DNA from: Scatophagus argus
Taxonomy: Eukaryota > Chordata > Actinopteri > Scatophagidae
Length of the DNA: 64,000 bases
Assembly (NCBI RefSeq): GCF_020382885.2
Contig: NC_058496.1
Location: 15,914,501-15,978,500, forward strand
Direction: 5' to 3'
A program made the translations under genes and the position numbers. The notes below the pieces were generated by a model, which was given only the letters and a program-made list of their open reading frames with translations, ran no database searches and had not been told where the DNA came from. Each line of letters begins with the position of its first letter. The stretch's first letter is position 1. This document shows positions 49,770 through 62,969 of the stretch, in pieces.

Positions 49770-51232
49770 ATCTTGATTGATGAAAAAAAGCCCGCTTGAG
49801 TTTTCACTTGTCTTTTTAATTTGTTTTTCTGGGGGGTCGTGTGAACGAGCTAAAGTCAACAAATCTGAGGTGTCAAACCCTCCTCCTCCTCCTCCTCCTC
49901 CTCTTTGCTGCTAGCTTAGCAAAGACGGCTGATATTTCATACAAGTATAATGTTACCTCTTGGATCCACAAATTAACATCAAACAGACTGCACATACTTG
50001 TCTCTGCTCAGGTTTCACAAAACCTCCCTTTGCCACAGTCGGGGGAGTAAACAAGCAGAGCATCACATGTCAAACTGCAGTTTGTCACAGTCGGTCAACA
50101 CATGTTAGAGGGTGGCACAGTCTCCTGCAGGATGAGGTGAAACAGGGGCCTGTCCCTCAAAGCAGGTTTCACTCGCTTCATGGTGGAGGAAAACCCCCAA
50201 AGTCTGTTTTATAGTTGTCCCACATGTCTTGGATGAAGAACATATGGCATATGATCGTTCAAGGCTACCAAGTGTAAGAATTTAAGAAAAACTGACATGA
50301 CCGCACATTATCTCTTCAAGTTTAGGAAAAATGGACTACAGAGATGTGATGGATCCTAGTTATCATGGAATTGCAGACATTCACATTTCCATTATTTTGC
50401 TGTGCTTCAGGGAGGATGTTTTGCCAAAAGTTGATAGTGAAGGTTAATGTTAGATTGTGATGAAACAATACAAAGTTTATTTAATGGCTATTTTGGACCT
50501 TTTGTATTTGTGACATGAATCTGCACTGTAGTGAGTACATTTAAAAACATGCAGGGTGAACCTTTCACACAACAAATCTTTAAATAATGCATGGCGCAGT
50601 GCAGTCTATAAGTGTTTGAGGGTTTAGATCCTTTAGTACAAATCAATCATACTTTCTGTAAAGCATATCTGAATGCAGGATGAACAGATTTTCTTCTTCA
50701 AAACTGAACTGGAATCCAAAGTGATTCGATAAGAAGACTCTTGAAACTTGCTTGACTTTAAGAACTTTGAGAGCTTTATTGCCAACCTGAGATGCCCATG
50801 ATGTCTCGTGTAAGTTCATATTTAAACCTTTCTGCTCAACAGAACTAATCCTTCAAAGCAGGCCGAGCTCACCAAGATGTTTTATAGAAAATCTTGCTGG
50901 TGAGGAAAGAGCAGATGATGGCTGTCAGTGGACTGACATGTGTTCTCTGGTCCCTTTACGCCTGTCATGGCAGCTATTCATGGCACTCAGTCTGAGGCAG
51001 ACAGATGATGTGTTGAGAGAGATATTAAGCCGAGTCTCAGCGCTCCTGACAGATCTAACACATCTGACCTGACGTCAGTTATCAAGGGTCGGTGTTTGAC
51101 ATACCATAGTGCCTTTATACATACTGTAAGTCCAGGGCTGTAGATGCTGTTGAAGACAGTGGGGTAACATTACACGTATCTTTTCTGGTAGTTTTAGAAT
51201 CCACCAAGTTTACATAGAGTTTGAAATTTAAA

Positions 51233-51291
51233 CTTCTTTGGGCACCTTTTTTAGATTATTCAAGATAATCTAAAAAAGGTGCCCAAAGAAG
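51233..51291. repeat. Perfect 27-bp inverted repeat (hairpin)
   Basis: The left arm 51233-51259 (CTTCTTTGGGCACC...AGATTAT) is the exact reverse complement of the right arm 51265-51291. Only 5 bases (TCAAG) separate them. An RNA from either strand would form a perfect 27-bp stem. No mismatch is present, so the repeat is young or maintained. Confidence 0.97.
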
Positions 51292-52482
51292 AAGACAACT
51301 GAAGGTTGACCTTTGATTTTTGATACTGATGTATCTTCCTGGAACTGTGAACAAAGGATACTTTGTTTATGGACAAAGGTACTTTGTTTGTAGTGGCACA
51401 TATGTTGTTCTTGTTGCTCTCCCTCTCTTGTCCTTCTCTTCCAAATTAATTTATACATATTTCTGGCAAAGGTACTTTGTTGCTTTGTTGGCATCAAATA
51501 TGTTTCTGTGTCCACCACATATTTTAAACTAAAGAACAAAAACAATTAAACATGTGCAGATTTTATTGAATGTGACTACTTTTTGGCCAGCATATTGAAT
51601 AAATAAATAAATAAAAGACTGAGTATTTATCCACCAGACTTTTATTTCTGCCAGTGCAAAGAAGATTATGAAAAAGATATTCAGACCTTCATCTTGGGAA
51701 ATGAAAATCTGTGACAAATGATATGCTTTAAAGTATCTCAAGGTCTAGTTTATCTTTCATCAACATCGCAGCAGCAATGCAGTGCATTACTTGTTGAAGA
51801 TACAGACAAAGTTCTGACACAGTTGTTTAAGTTTAGTAATGTTAAATTCATCAGAATTTGTTGCTTTAAAAACTTGTAACACCAGTAATAAATTAAAAAA
51901 CTAATTTTACAGTAGCTATTTTGGTACTTAAGTATTTTTAAAAAATCCCGGCTTTGACTTTTCGTGAATCTTCAAATATTATGTAACCCATTTCATTCCC
52001 ATACTTCTGCAGTAAATTACAAGAAAACTTCAGCTGCAGCTCTTTGCCCTCACTGTTTTTTCTTTGTCATCCATCGTTTGCAGTGAAATCAACTTTAACT
52101 TCCTCCTGACAGGCGGGAACCGAAAGAAGGGAACAAACTGTACACCTTCCGGAGATTCTTACCCTCGCGCATAATCAAGCCAGAATTGCATCTTATCACC
52201 ACAGGAACAATGTCCTCATTCAGGTCCCCGGCATAAAAGAAACAGCCAGCCAGCAGCAAGTAGAAGACACATACACACGAAGCTGCTGTAATATATTTCA
52301 GAGGACATTACACTGGCATATAGAAATTCCTTAGAGGCTTAGCTTGACTTTTAACTGCTACATAAGTAATGCTGACATCTAAACATTTTAACTCTGATTA
52401 AACCTTGTGTGGACCTTAGATTTGATCTTCATAAGGCTGTGTTAGAAAAAACTATATACATAGTATATGTATATACATAATA

Positions 52483-52991
52483 CGGTGTAAAAAGAACATC
52501 ATGAATAAACACAGTGTAATCTAGTTTGACCTGAAGCGAGAAAAGAAAGGTCAAACTTTCGTTGTAGAAGAAAATGGTACAACAGCATTTGTGTTAGAAG
52601 GAAGCAACAGGGACAGAGGCCGAGGCAGCGGGAGAGGAAATGAAAGATGCTATGTATGTGGAAAACTGTGCATTTCTTGAGAAATTCCCATAACAGCTAT
52701 GGGAATTGGGAACTCAAGAAATGCAAGAGTCGCTGGAGTTAGATGAAGGTAGTTAATTCTTGCAGCAAGGAGACAAGTCAGCACGGCGGTACAGAGTTGT
52801 CTGAAATCCAGGCTGAATGCCTGAGTTGTTAAAGAGGAAAATCTGAGCTGGTCAAGGTCATTATCCACAAAGTTGCTGGAAGCCTCTGCCTATAAATCCT
52901 GCTATCATATGAAGATAATTGAGTGTTGTGTGTAACTGTCACATATAGGTCAAACTAGATTACACTGATTCATGACGTTCTTTTCACACTG
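52483..52991. mobile_element. MITE-like non-autonomous DNA transposon with about 45-50 bp terminal inverted repeats
   Basis: The left end 52483 onward (CGGTGTAAAAAGAACATCATGA... to TAATCTAGTTTGACC at about 52550) is inverted at the right end (GGTCAAACTAGATTACACTG ... to TTCTTTTCACACTG at 52991), with a few substitutions and a short indel. TA flanks both sides (52481-52482 and 52992-52993) as a possible target duplication. No transposase is encoded in the 509 bp. Inside is a second imperfect palindrome (52669-52725). TA duplication suggests Tc1/mariner-type mobilisation, but the family is not recognised. Confidence 0.8.
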
Positions 52992-52999
52992 TATAACTG

Positions 53000-55900
53000 A
53001 TTTTAGAAACAGGTCACATGAGACCATGTAAACCCGATTTTTGTTCAAAATAATAACAAATACATATGACACATACAGCAGTACGCACAGTGGTGGTGGT
53101 ATCATGGTAGTAGTGGGATCTTTATCTATGAGACATGAGTGAAAAATCATGACATTCTGGTTGAGATCCTTACTTTTCTGCTGGCTCAAAAAAGTTTCTC
53201 CATGCACATGTCATTCAGAAATTACATGTATACACAGTTTTGATTTGTCAGTTTCATTTTTTTAAGCAAACATAATTGCTGCCTTGATTGTGTTTATGGG
53301 CAACTTTGAAGGAACGCTGAGGAGGCGCATGTTTCTGCCACACAGGATTTGTTTGGAGGAAGCACAGGATTGTTGGAGGAAAGGGTTTGCAGTCGGAATG
53401 CTGAGTGTGTTTAGGTTTAGGCAAAAAGGGCCCTTCGGTTAAGGTTGGAGAAAGGTTGTGGTTGCTGTTTAATTTTAATGAAGTAAACATGACACACCTT
53501 GTACTCTAAATAATATTTGACTCTTTCAATATCAAACCAAGAAAATGATCTTTTCTTAACCATAACCACCTGCTGTAAGCGTGTCAACATAATTCATACT
53601 TTATTTTTAGCTATTGGCTTGCAAGAGTGCACATTTATTGTTCAATATTATTATTTTATTTTGAAACTTGCTGATATGCAAGCTTTGAGTTCTGGTGGAC
53701 AATTTTGGAGATTTTGTCAGCATTTATGTAGATAACAACGCAGTACAAATGTTGCAGTAGTCTGTGTAACACGGGGGACTTTTTGTTTTTAATTTGTGTT
53801 TTACATTTGATTTTGATTTATTTGAGTAACTGGTCCGACAAAGAAATCATAAAATAAAACAGAAACAAGAAGTCCATTTGCTGACGTTTTCTCTAGCTTG
53901 TCTTTAGATGAGTGCAACAGTAGATTACATTGAAATTGCAAACAAGTCATTTCAGAATGAAGTTTAGTAATAACAACACAACGGCAACAGTTTTTTTGTT
54001 TGCATGGGAGAACAAGATTGACCAGAAGCAGCAGAAAGTCTCAAAGCCTTCTTAAAACACCTCCTTACCCACCTAACACCTCCATCTGTCGGCACTCATC
54101 CTCTGGGGGTCTGCGGCTGTTATTAACTCGCCACATAAAAAGTATTTGTCACAAAATGTATCCTGGTACTTTCCTGAACTTTGACACAACAGATGAACAA
54201 ATTTTCCCAGGCTGCTCTGTCAAACCTGCCAGGTATCTATGATGACCACAGGGTGATGATTATTGACAGAACGCCCCTTTAATGGTGCAGCCTCGTAAAC
54301 TGCTTAACTGCTTTTTGCACACACAGAGGATGAAAAATAACAGCCAGGGGCTTCAAATCAAGAGAAAAGATGCAAAGAATACAGAAAAGAACAAGGCAAA
54401 GAGGAAGCTACCACAACGAGTGAACCACAGCCGTGCATATTCTCTTCTTGTTTCTGCCTCCTCATTAATCCCTGTGTCGAGCAGAAGCAGCTGGGAGATT
54501 GGCAGCTGTTCAGTCCCTAATGAGTGACCATCTCCCTGACCCTGCCTCGTTCCACTCTTCCTCCCTCCATCCCTCAGTTCAATAAACCCCTCAGTCCGAA
54601 CCTCCAGCCTCTCCCCGCCTCGTTCCAGCCAGCTCTCCGCAATTAGGAGAAGAAGGAAACATAATTGCGATGAAAGGACGAGAGCCCGTGTGGCCCGAGT
54701 TGCCGTCAGCTTGACTGTGTCAGAGCCAGACGCCTTGTTGTTCCCCATATTGCCCATCGGCACACAGTAAAAGCCTTTGTTCTGAGAGATGACCAGATAG
54801 AGAGAGCTGCAACAACAAGTGCACCCAGACCAAGAGGAGGCCTGCCCTGCGGAAGACAACAAAGTTATTTAGGGCCTAAGGGGGGGCTGGGGCTGTTCCA
54901 CCATACAACCATTCAGTGGTCACATTTAAAATGTCAGATTGCAACAAACAGTACATTTAATGACATGTTTAAAATCTGACCTGCCAGGCAGTTAATGCTA
55001 AAGTCAACTTATCATGTAGCTGTAGCTGATACAGTTGCAAACAGATTGTTTTAAAAAAGTACTTTGAGGAAAGTATGACTTAAAGGTTTGTTGAACAGAC
55101 ACCTTTAAAACGCAACACACTACAAAACTCACGCTGTTCTTTTCATCCCTCCCAGATTTGGTTTTCTAACAAGATGGATGCAGTTTCTCTTCTGCAGCAG
55201 ACTCTCAGATACTGATGTTGGAGGACTTGTATGCATTAACAAGACTTTATTAATTTCAAGCAGATTTCATCTCTTTGGTCATATTGCTAACTGACATCAA
55301 AGGCTGTGTGGAAGGTTAAAAATGTATCTAAAGGATTTAACAAGAAATAGAAGGTCAACAAAAACAGCTGAATCAGCGAGTTGGTGGAATGTAACTGCAC
55401 CTAATCAAGTACTGTACCTGAATACTTGTTTTGTGTACTTGTGCTCCACTACATTTCATAGGGAAATTGTATCTTTCACTTCACTACACACACACATCCA
55501 TAATGCACGAAAATGTACAAGTACAACTGAAATGATAAGCTGATGAACCTGTGAACAGAAAATGAGTTGGCAACTGTTTTGATAATAAGTCAGTTTTAAT
55601 GCAAAAATATGCTTTCATGCTTCATGCTTTCAGGTTCTCATCTTCAGGTTCTTGAGGATTTGCTGCTTTTCCTTTTAATTTATTTCTCCCTTGAGTTTAA
55701 CAATTATGTTACTGAAGGAAAGTTTCTTAAAAATTTGGAAATCGGTGAGAAATTCCATCACAATTAAGTCTGAAGTCAATTATCCCAAATAAGTTACAGT
55801 TATTAAAAGGATAATGAGAAGTCCTGATATCAGCCTTCTGCAGCTCATAGCCTGTAAGGATGAATTGTCCCCGTTGGACATTCCAGCTCCAGCTCAGTGA

Positions 55901-56970
55901 CTCTGAATGGACAGACAGAGGCCACAGACAGGCTGCAGGGGTGGACAGCAGAGGGCTCATTACAAGTTAAAAATAATAATCAAAAAAACTCTTTGCATGA
56001 GTGTGTTTTCTTGCAGTTACAGGGCTGACTGCATTTGACAAGCAGAGATATGAAAGAGAGCGGGAGTGACTTTTTTACTCTGTTGCTCCACAAACACGCA
56101 ACAAAGAAAACATTTACATACACGCCTGATTTTTATAAAAGTCTGTTATGCAAAGTCTTACTGATTGCTCTTTAAAAAGTATAAACGTAACTTATACCTC
56201 TATAAGGCAGCAGGAAAACCACTGTGTGAATATCAACATCGATATTATTTCCTCATTTGGGAGTTTTTCCCAGGCTCCAAAGGAATTTTGTTCCTGCTAA
56301 AAAAAAAAAAATGGAAAAGAAAAAAAAAAAAGAAAATCTCACCAATGATTGTGTGCAGGGAGAGAAAAAGATATGAGGCTGGATTGTAAACAATAGCCAG
56401 TAACCCTCAGGCTTATTCCTTTGTGCTGCGTGAGTACAGAGAGGAAACAAACCGTTGACTGAGATGAAACAGGATGACAGGTGTCAGATGAATGAAACGG
56501 GATTCTGATGGTCTCAGAGATACTTGATGGCAGGCAGCAGGGTACCTGGAGAAAGAATTACTCACCTGATGGAGACTACAACAAAAAAAACCACTCCGTC
56601 ACACAATGTCAGCATTTACAAAACAATCACAAACAGACACAAAGCATCGTGTGCTGCAGACACAGTGTGGGAAATTGATGGCAAGTTTGATAAGAGGTTT
56701 GTGAGGCTGCTGTAGGTGTGAATCTCACGATCGCTACTTCCTGGACCAGGAAGACTGGAGTTTCAATGTCACAGGACAGTTTTCACCATGAGTTTAGAAA
56801 CTTTTCAAAGGGACGGTGGTGATTCCAAGAAGAGCACATTTGGGAAATGAATAAAAATGTATTACCCGTGGCAATAATACACTGTACATTTCTAATAGTT
56901 ACGCTGTTCATTTATAGTAATAACTCAATGTCAAATAAATGACTTTAAATATTCAAACTAAGAAACCCAA
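53000..56970. other. Gene-free region
   Basis: No supported exon. The longest open frame (54353-54862, minus) has no recognisable domain and no splice context. The block 54420-54790 is complex and non-repetitive. A divergent copy of the 'ctccactacattt' repeat lies at about 55385-55520. A-rich runs occur at 56298-56335. Confidence 0.5.
55385..55520 (-). repeat. Fragment of a dispersed teleost repeat
   Basis: ATGTAACTGCACCTAATCAAGTACTGTACCTGAATACTTG-like order, then TACTTGTGCTCCACTACATTTCATAGGG, belongs to the same family as 41620-41870. Divergent; orientation uncertain. Confidence 0.4.
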
Positions 56971-56974
56971 TCAT

Positions 56975-57311
56975 TTTGTGATCATTTTGTCTCTGTGGTC
57001 ATTTTGCAACACTTGGTTATTTTGTATATATATCCTAATGTTGTGTTTTTGGTAGCCATTTTGTATGTCTGTGTACTTGTTTTGCATTACTTTGTGTAAT
57101 TGTGTGTCTCTTTTCAGTTGCTTGGCATGTCTTTGTGGTTGTTTTGCATGTCTTTTGCATCAGTTCGTGAGTGATGTTATGCAGTAGAATTTCCTTCCTC
57201 AGTAAGATCAACAATAAAAGAAAAAAATAATGATAGACTTTTGCATTACTTTGTGGTCATTTTGTATTTTTGTGACCATTTTGCATCTCTTTGTAGTCAT
57301 TTTGAATCTGT
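56975..57311 (+). repeat. Degenerate minisatellite based on 'TTTGTGGTCATTTTGCATCTC'
   Basis: Units of about 20-22 bases recur with variation: TCTCTGTGGTCATTTTGCA, TTTGTGTAATTGTGTGTCTC, TTTGTGGTTGTTTTGCATGTC, TTTGTGGTCATTTTGTATTT and TTTGTAGTCATTTTGAATC. A unique stretch (about 57165-57235) interrupts the array. Confidence 0.7.
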
Positions 57312-57319
57312 TTTACTTG

Positions 57320-59890
57320 TCCAACAAGTCACTTCATAAAGAGGTTCTGATGCTAATAGACCAAATACCTAATCCCCGCACTGTGGTGGTGACCAATCAG
57401 AGTCTGGGGGCAGTGCTGACCACCACTCTGCCAAGATCAGCTGAACTCTCAACAATAGGCCATTTCCTGTAGTTCAGTACACTTGAGACATCTGATTTCC
57501 ATTTATTTGATTGTAGTGGGCTCAGTAGCAAAGCAGGAAGTATATCACAGTTATTTAAGTCACATTCAGTCCTGTATTTTCTTTTTTTGCAAACAACAGA
57601 CTTGTCAAGAACAAAATGTTTTTTGCTGTGTGTTTTCTCAACCCAAGTGGTTCTTTATGGATTTCACAAAGTTCAAAATGCTTTTTATAGCAAAAAATCT
57701 TTTCTCCCCTTCACATACTGTACATTGCGCATTTGTCAAAGTCTTGAGTTACATTTGTTGGTGCATAGTCATTTTAATGTTTATGTTTACCAAATGAAGC
57801 TGACCTGACCCACATGACCGTAAGGTTGTGCGAGTACTCTCACTGCAAACAAGATCATCGAGTACTGAGAACACAGGCTGGAGTTTTGTTTTGCCCTTTG
57901 TCTTTTTTTGTAGCTTGAAAATTACGCTTATTCGTCACTTCCTGGATGCCAGAAATGTGATGCCAGACAGTTACTCTCCGTTCCAAAACAAATTATTGGC
58001 TGTAAGTTCTGAGCATCAGAAAATCTCAGCACATGTTTAATCACTTTCAAAAACCCTGCCATGGCATTTTGTGTGAATTGTATCTATTACATATTTACAT
58101 GTCTTCATCACCATCTCTCTGCAGTAGGAAAACAAGACAATAAGCATCACAGGGAATAACTACTGATGTAAGAGAGGCATGGGAGCATTCAGCCTGAACA
58201 CCTGCCAGTCAACAAAAGTACCTTTGACTTGGTCTTGGGAAAATACTTATTCCTTTTCTTTGTGTTTTCTTCGTCCTTGTTTGGTTGAAATTGATAAGCA
58301 GTTCATAGTTGTTATCAGTCAAAAGGTGTAATAAACCTTTTATTTCTCCAGAACTTTCTCACACACTACTTAGGGATTAATGCCACTCAGTTATGTAGCC
58401 CAGCTGTGTTATAAATTTCCCACCGTTGTAAGATTGTCTTGTCATGAAAGGCAGCCAGGGAAAAACAGGTCTATATATACAGACTACTGTATTTGTTTCT
58501 GTTTAGACAGAGGGGATATTCAAGTACCCTGTGAACTGCATGGGAGCCAGAGCCTCAAATAGCTGTTTTCTTTTAAGAACAGGATTAAGCACATAAGCAA
58601 ATAGTTACCAGGTCTATAATTCATGTAAGTTTTTCTAAATGTTTGCAAGTGAAAAGGGAAGCCTGAACAAAAGTCAGAGATATCTTTGATCCCCCAGACC
58701 TAGGTGAGACCTGAAACAGAAAGCCCCCCTTTTTATAAAACAAGAAGCTAAGGAGCTTAATTGCAGAAAACAAAACATTTACTTCCTCTGAACTGTATAC
58801 GTGCTGCGGGGAAAAGCGGCACAGTAGGTGATTCTGTTGGCCGGGTACCACCGGGGAGGAAGTATGAGCTCCATATTTGCACATGGCTGCTTATCGTCCG
58901 TCTAGACTGCAGGGGATATCAAGAAGAGTCACAGAAACACCCTGGGGTGGAAAGTTGAAACAGAATCAACTTTCCAGTGTCACACTGCGGTGGCCAATCA
59001 CAAAAGCTGATGATCAGTCGCACAACAAGTGAACAGTATTGATAATAATCCTGTTAACTACAATGAAGTTATGAAGTGATGAGGTTTCTCTCCTGCTTGC
59101 AGCCTGACAAAAATGTGGAATAAGCTGTGTAAAAGACACTCACAAACAGTTCTGATAACAGTTTGAGATTATCAGAGTGTTTTCTGTCCATAGCATGATC
59201 CTATCCTTCCCTATCCTCTCCTCCTCGACCTGCTCTATTTGGAAAGCGTCATGACATCACTTTGTTGCGATTTGGCGCAATAGAAATGAGTCGAATTGAA
59301 AACTGTATTGATGGAGTTTACCTACACAGAAAAGAGAAACAGTATCTTGAATGTTAAACTGTCAATTTCAGGTACCATAAAATGTTTTTCCAAACAAAAC
59401 AAAACAAACCACAAATTTCCAGTATTCTTGGAGTAATTAACCTGCTGTAAGGTGAGAAAATATAAGTCTATTCTTTTTCTTTATTAACGCAAAGGATAAA
59501 TCTAATAGTCAGCATTAAACTGCATGCAACACCTTTTGAGTCTGCACATTTTCAAATAAGCTGATATCGAATCTTTTCACCCAGAAAACCTCACACAAAG
59601 GATCCCAACCCAGCTAGAAAGTGAAGTCTCATGGTTGTAAATAAACGAGAGGTGTGTGATTTGTTTTTCCTTTCTGTCACATCCTCTGTCAGTGTCAGGT
59701 GTCAAGCTAAACCCTTCAGGTGCTGCACTGTCCCACAAAACTCCCAGTTTTCTCGCTCTTTGTGTGGCACTGTGTCACAAGCTCCCACGCTGTTCTCATT
59801 CAGACATTACACACATTAACAAACAGAAGAGCGCTAATCCTCACCCTTCCTTCCCTCGTCCAAACTACAATTATGAGATTACCCTCGCAA
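57320..59890. other. Gene-free region
   Basis: No supported exon, RNA gene or repeat that I can name. Open frames are short and lack splice-phase partners. Confidence 0.45.
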
Positions 59891-59895
59891 ATAAG

Positions 59896-59896
<1 letters not shown>

Positions 59897-59960
<64 letters not shown>
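59897..59960 (+). repeat. Compound (CT)n(CA)n microsatellite
   Basis: About 21 CT units run directly into about 11 CA units. Confidence 0.97.
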
Positions 59961-62900
59961 TTATTGGGGCTTCCAGTCATATTGTCCAAACTTTGAGGAC
60001 TTGAGGAGACACTGAATCTTAGAGTAATAAACCAGAGAGCATCAAAGGTTTGGGTAAACAGTAATTTTCCAGCAAATATTTTTCAAACAAAGATATACAG
60101 TGGGAAAAGAAGTGAAGGGAAGGCAGTTAGGGAATGTTCTGCAGACACAGAAAAAGAAACAGGATAAAAAAGATCCCGTACGGAAGACAGGCAGAAAGTC
60201 CCCCTCAGTCCGAGCAGTGACCTTGCACCGGTTAAATCCATATCAGTGACCCCGGACTCAGCTCATGGACTTGACACAGAGCTATTTCATTCCCATGACT
60301 GGGCTGCAGATATTTACCCACAATCCCACAGGGTCATGGAGCCAGTCTGTCCCAGCTGCTTAGTGATACTTTGGCCTTTCACATCATGTCTCTCTGATTC
60401 CTGCAACATCAGAGGAGAGCATGAGACATCTTTCTGTGTGTGAACTGCAGATGGACAAGACAAGACAGTATAAGGGAAATAGAGTAAAATATGCATATAA
60501 AAACTTTATGTACTTGAAGTTCTGTTCACTTTTTGTGTGATACATTTATAGTGTTTGTGTGAAATGTAATGATAGTTTAAATGCTGAGAATATGTTTTGA
60601 GAGGAGGATCCCAGACTGTCGTGTCCCCCAGACTCACCGGGTACCATTTACCACCTGTGTGTGACAAGTCATTATGGATCCCACTGCTTTTCTAGCAAAA
60701 CCAGCCCTACCCTGCCTTTGTTGAGTATTTGAGTCATGCATGAAGGTTGGTCTAGCAGAGGTTGTGTATGTGCTTTTCTTGTGAGCGTTTGCTTAAAAAA
60801 CAGCTGCCTCAGAGTTGTAGCGTCCGCAATAAACACCAACCTCTTCAGCTCTGGCAGTCCATCCTGCTGCTCCTCCTCTCGGGGTCACTCGCCTTCCACA
60901 CCGTCCACAATGCTCCTGTCCTGTGTGAAACCAAAAGTTAACGGTGACTTGTTATAAAATACATCTGAAAGGACGTGAGGCACTTCCTCAACCAAGCAGT
61001 TTTGTAGCCATGATGACAAAGATCACCTGATTATGGATCGGCTGTCCACAGAAGATAATGGGAAGGATTGGTGTATCACCTCCACACAGAATTGCACTCT
61101 GGTGTATGCACTGCATATGTGATTTTTGTACCCATATTGATGAGACTGAGCTGGTACAAGGCTGTGACACCAGAGACCAGAATTTACATTTAATAATTGC
61201 CTAAGGTTCAGGAAAGATTTGAGAAAATTTAAAACATCTCATACTGTGCTTCAAGTCACTACTGATTATTATATACCCTATATACCAAATGCTATGACTG
61301 GCTAGACATAACCCTAAACAAGATTAGTTATGCTTATACTGCTAAAACCAAAACCAAAAACATATCTGAGGGTATGAAAGGATTTTAAAGAAGGGCTGTC
61401 ACATTCAGAACAGATTTGTCCTCGAGTTACAGCAATGAACCACACCCTCACTTTCAACCAGACAGGTTTCAAGGACAGATCATGTTCTGCTTTTACCTCT
61501 TTTAGCCCCATTTCCTATCTCTGTCCACAGAGTAATGTCTCAGAAAATGTGTGCAACAGAACACTACATGAAAAGAAGAAGCAGCAATGCCAAAGTTGAA
61601 GCAAAATGGGCTGTGACTGGGAAAAGGTGACGCACATAACTATAATGTTAGGTGGTGGCCCTCATTCTGAAGGAAGTGATTCAGCGTTGGAGAATATGGT
61701 GCCCTTCGGTGACATCACTGTGCAAAACTTGGCATCACTGAATGTGTTCTTGTGTGGCAGATGCAGTTGACTTCTAGGCTCTTTGTTTTGGCAAATCATC
61801 AAAAATACATCGAACATGAATCAGTATTATCTTCTTGGAGGCTTCTGCATGAGTTAGTCTGTATTTGAAGCAACGCAACAGGCCTTTCATTACCTGAGAA
61901 TCAAGTTTATTTTTTCTATTTCACTGAATTAAACTATTACTGTATTAAACTGGCTAAAACTGCCCCTGAGGATTGAACAAGCTTGGACCTCTGACACATG
62001 GAAAAGCCACTGGGTGTGTGGGAGTGAAATACTCCTGGCTGCTGACTTAAATACTGAAGTGAAAACACAGAATAAAAGAGTGAAAGACAGGAAATCGTGT
62101 GCGGCAACGGAGAGCGAATGACATCAAAATCCTAGAAACAGGAATAAAGCGAAAAGAAACTATAACTGAGAAGAAGAAACCCAGTGTGACAGATGGAAGG
62201 TGGACGAAGGAGAAGTGGAATTACAGAATCTCTGGGGAAATCCTAATAAGGGAAAGGCCACATAGTTCCCAAACTCACTCAAACAGCCTTTTTTTTCCTG
62301 GCTTCGCCTCAGGCAAGTAGCCTCAGTGTAGCGTTGGTACGCTAACATTTTAAAATAACACATTGAGAAGCTTTGAGAAGCTTGAGAAGCTTTTGCATCC
62401 TCAAAACACAGAATCTGATCTTTTCCATTTCCATCTAACGTGTAGATTTGTGCATAATGGCTGAGACTTCACACGATGCAAGCAGTGGGATACTTTTCAC
62501 AGTAGATGGAGCACATAAAGGGTGGTATGCAGACGGAGTAAGCGCTCTCTCTGCAGTAATTATCAAATATTTAAGCAACAAAGGATTGGTGTTCTCTGCT
62601 TTCCTGGGATCAGTGACTCAGAGGCTACGTGGCTACGTCTTAAGGCACAACTTACTAAAAGTATTGCTTTGAATGAGAAATCTGCACTTTGGCAACAGTT
62701 TCTGGAGTGAGGGAGCCATCTTTTATCATGAGAGATAAAAACCCGTGCTTGTCAGTCTCTCACTCCTATTCATCCTCTGCTTATGATTGCGCAGTTCAAT
62801 GATATGATAACCGAGGACCCACCATCATTCAGCATCAACAGGAAGCCAGAACTAATTTTACTGGAGAAAAGAGGGAAAAGTTCTTTTTGTGTCTCTCTCT

Positions 62901-62969
62901 GAATTCCCAAACAGGTCCAACTCCAAATAAATTCACAAAAGTATGAATAGCCTTTCAAAACAAGCTATA
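59961..62969. other. Gene-free region
   Basis: No exon chain found. A small direct-repeat cluster (GAGAAGCTTTGAGAAGCTT) lies at about 62364-62395. Nothing else stands out. Confidence 0.45.

Larger units (their letters stand above)
35850..51232. other. Long gene-free region
   Basis: I find no exon chain with consistent phase and no recognisable protein in about 15 kb. It contains the repeats listed separately (39.73, 41.62, 42.22, 42.47, 43.93 and 49.38 kb) and T- or CA-rich low-complexity runs. Several blocks of complex, non-repetitive sequence (about 36.74-37.32, 39.08-39.48, 40.13-40.56 and 46.34-46.72 kb) are candidate regulatory elements only. Confidence 0.5.

Noticed and set aside
59631..60015. 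Frames through the (CT)(CA) microsatellite
   Set aside because: The LSLSLS and HTHTHT runs come from the dinucleotide repeat.
62448..62710. Overlapping frames at 62.45-62.71 kb
   Set aside because: No recognisable motif, no consistent splice sites.
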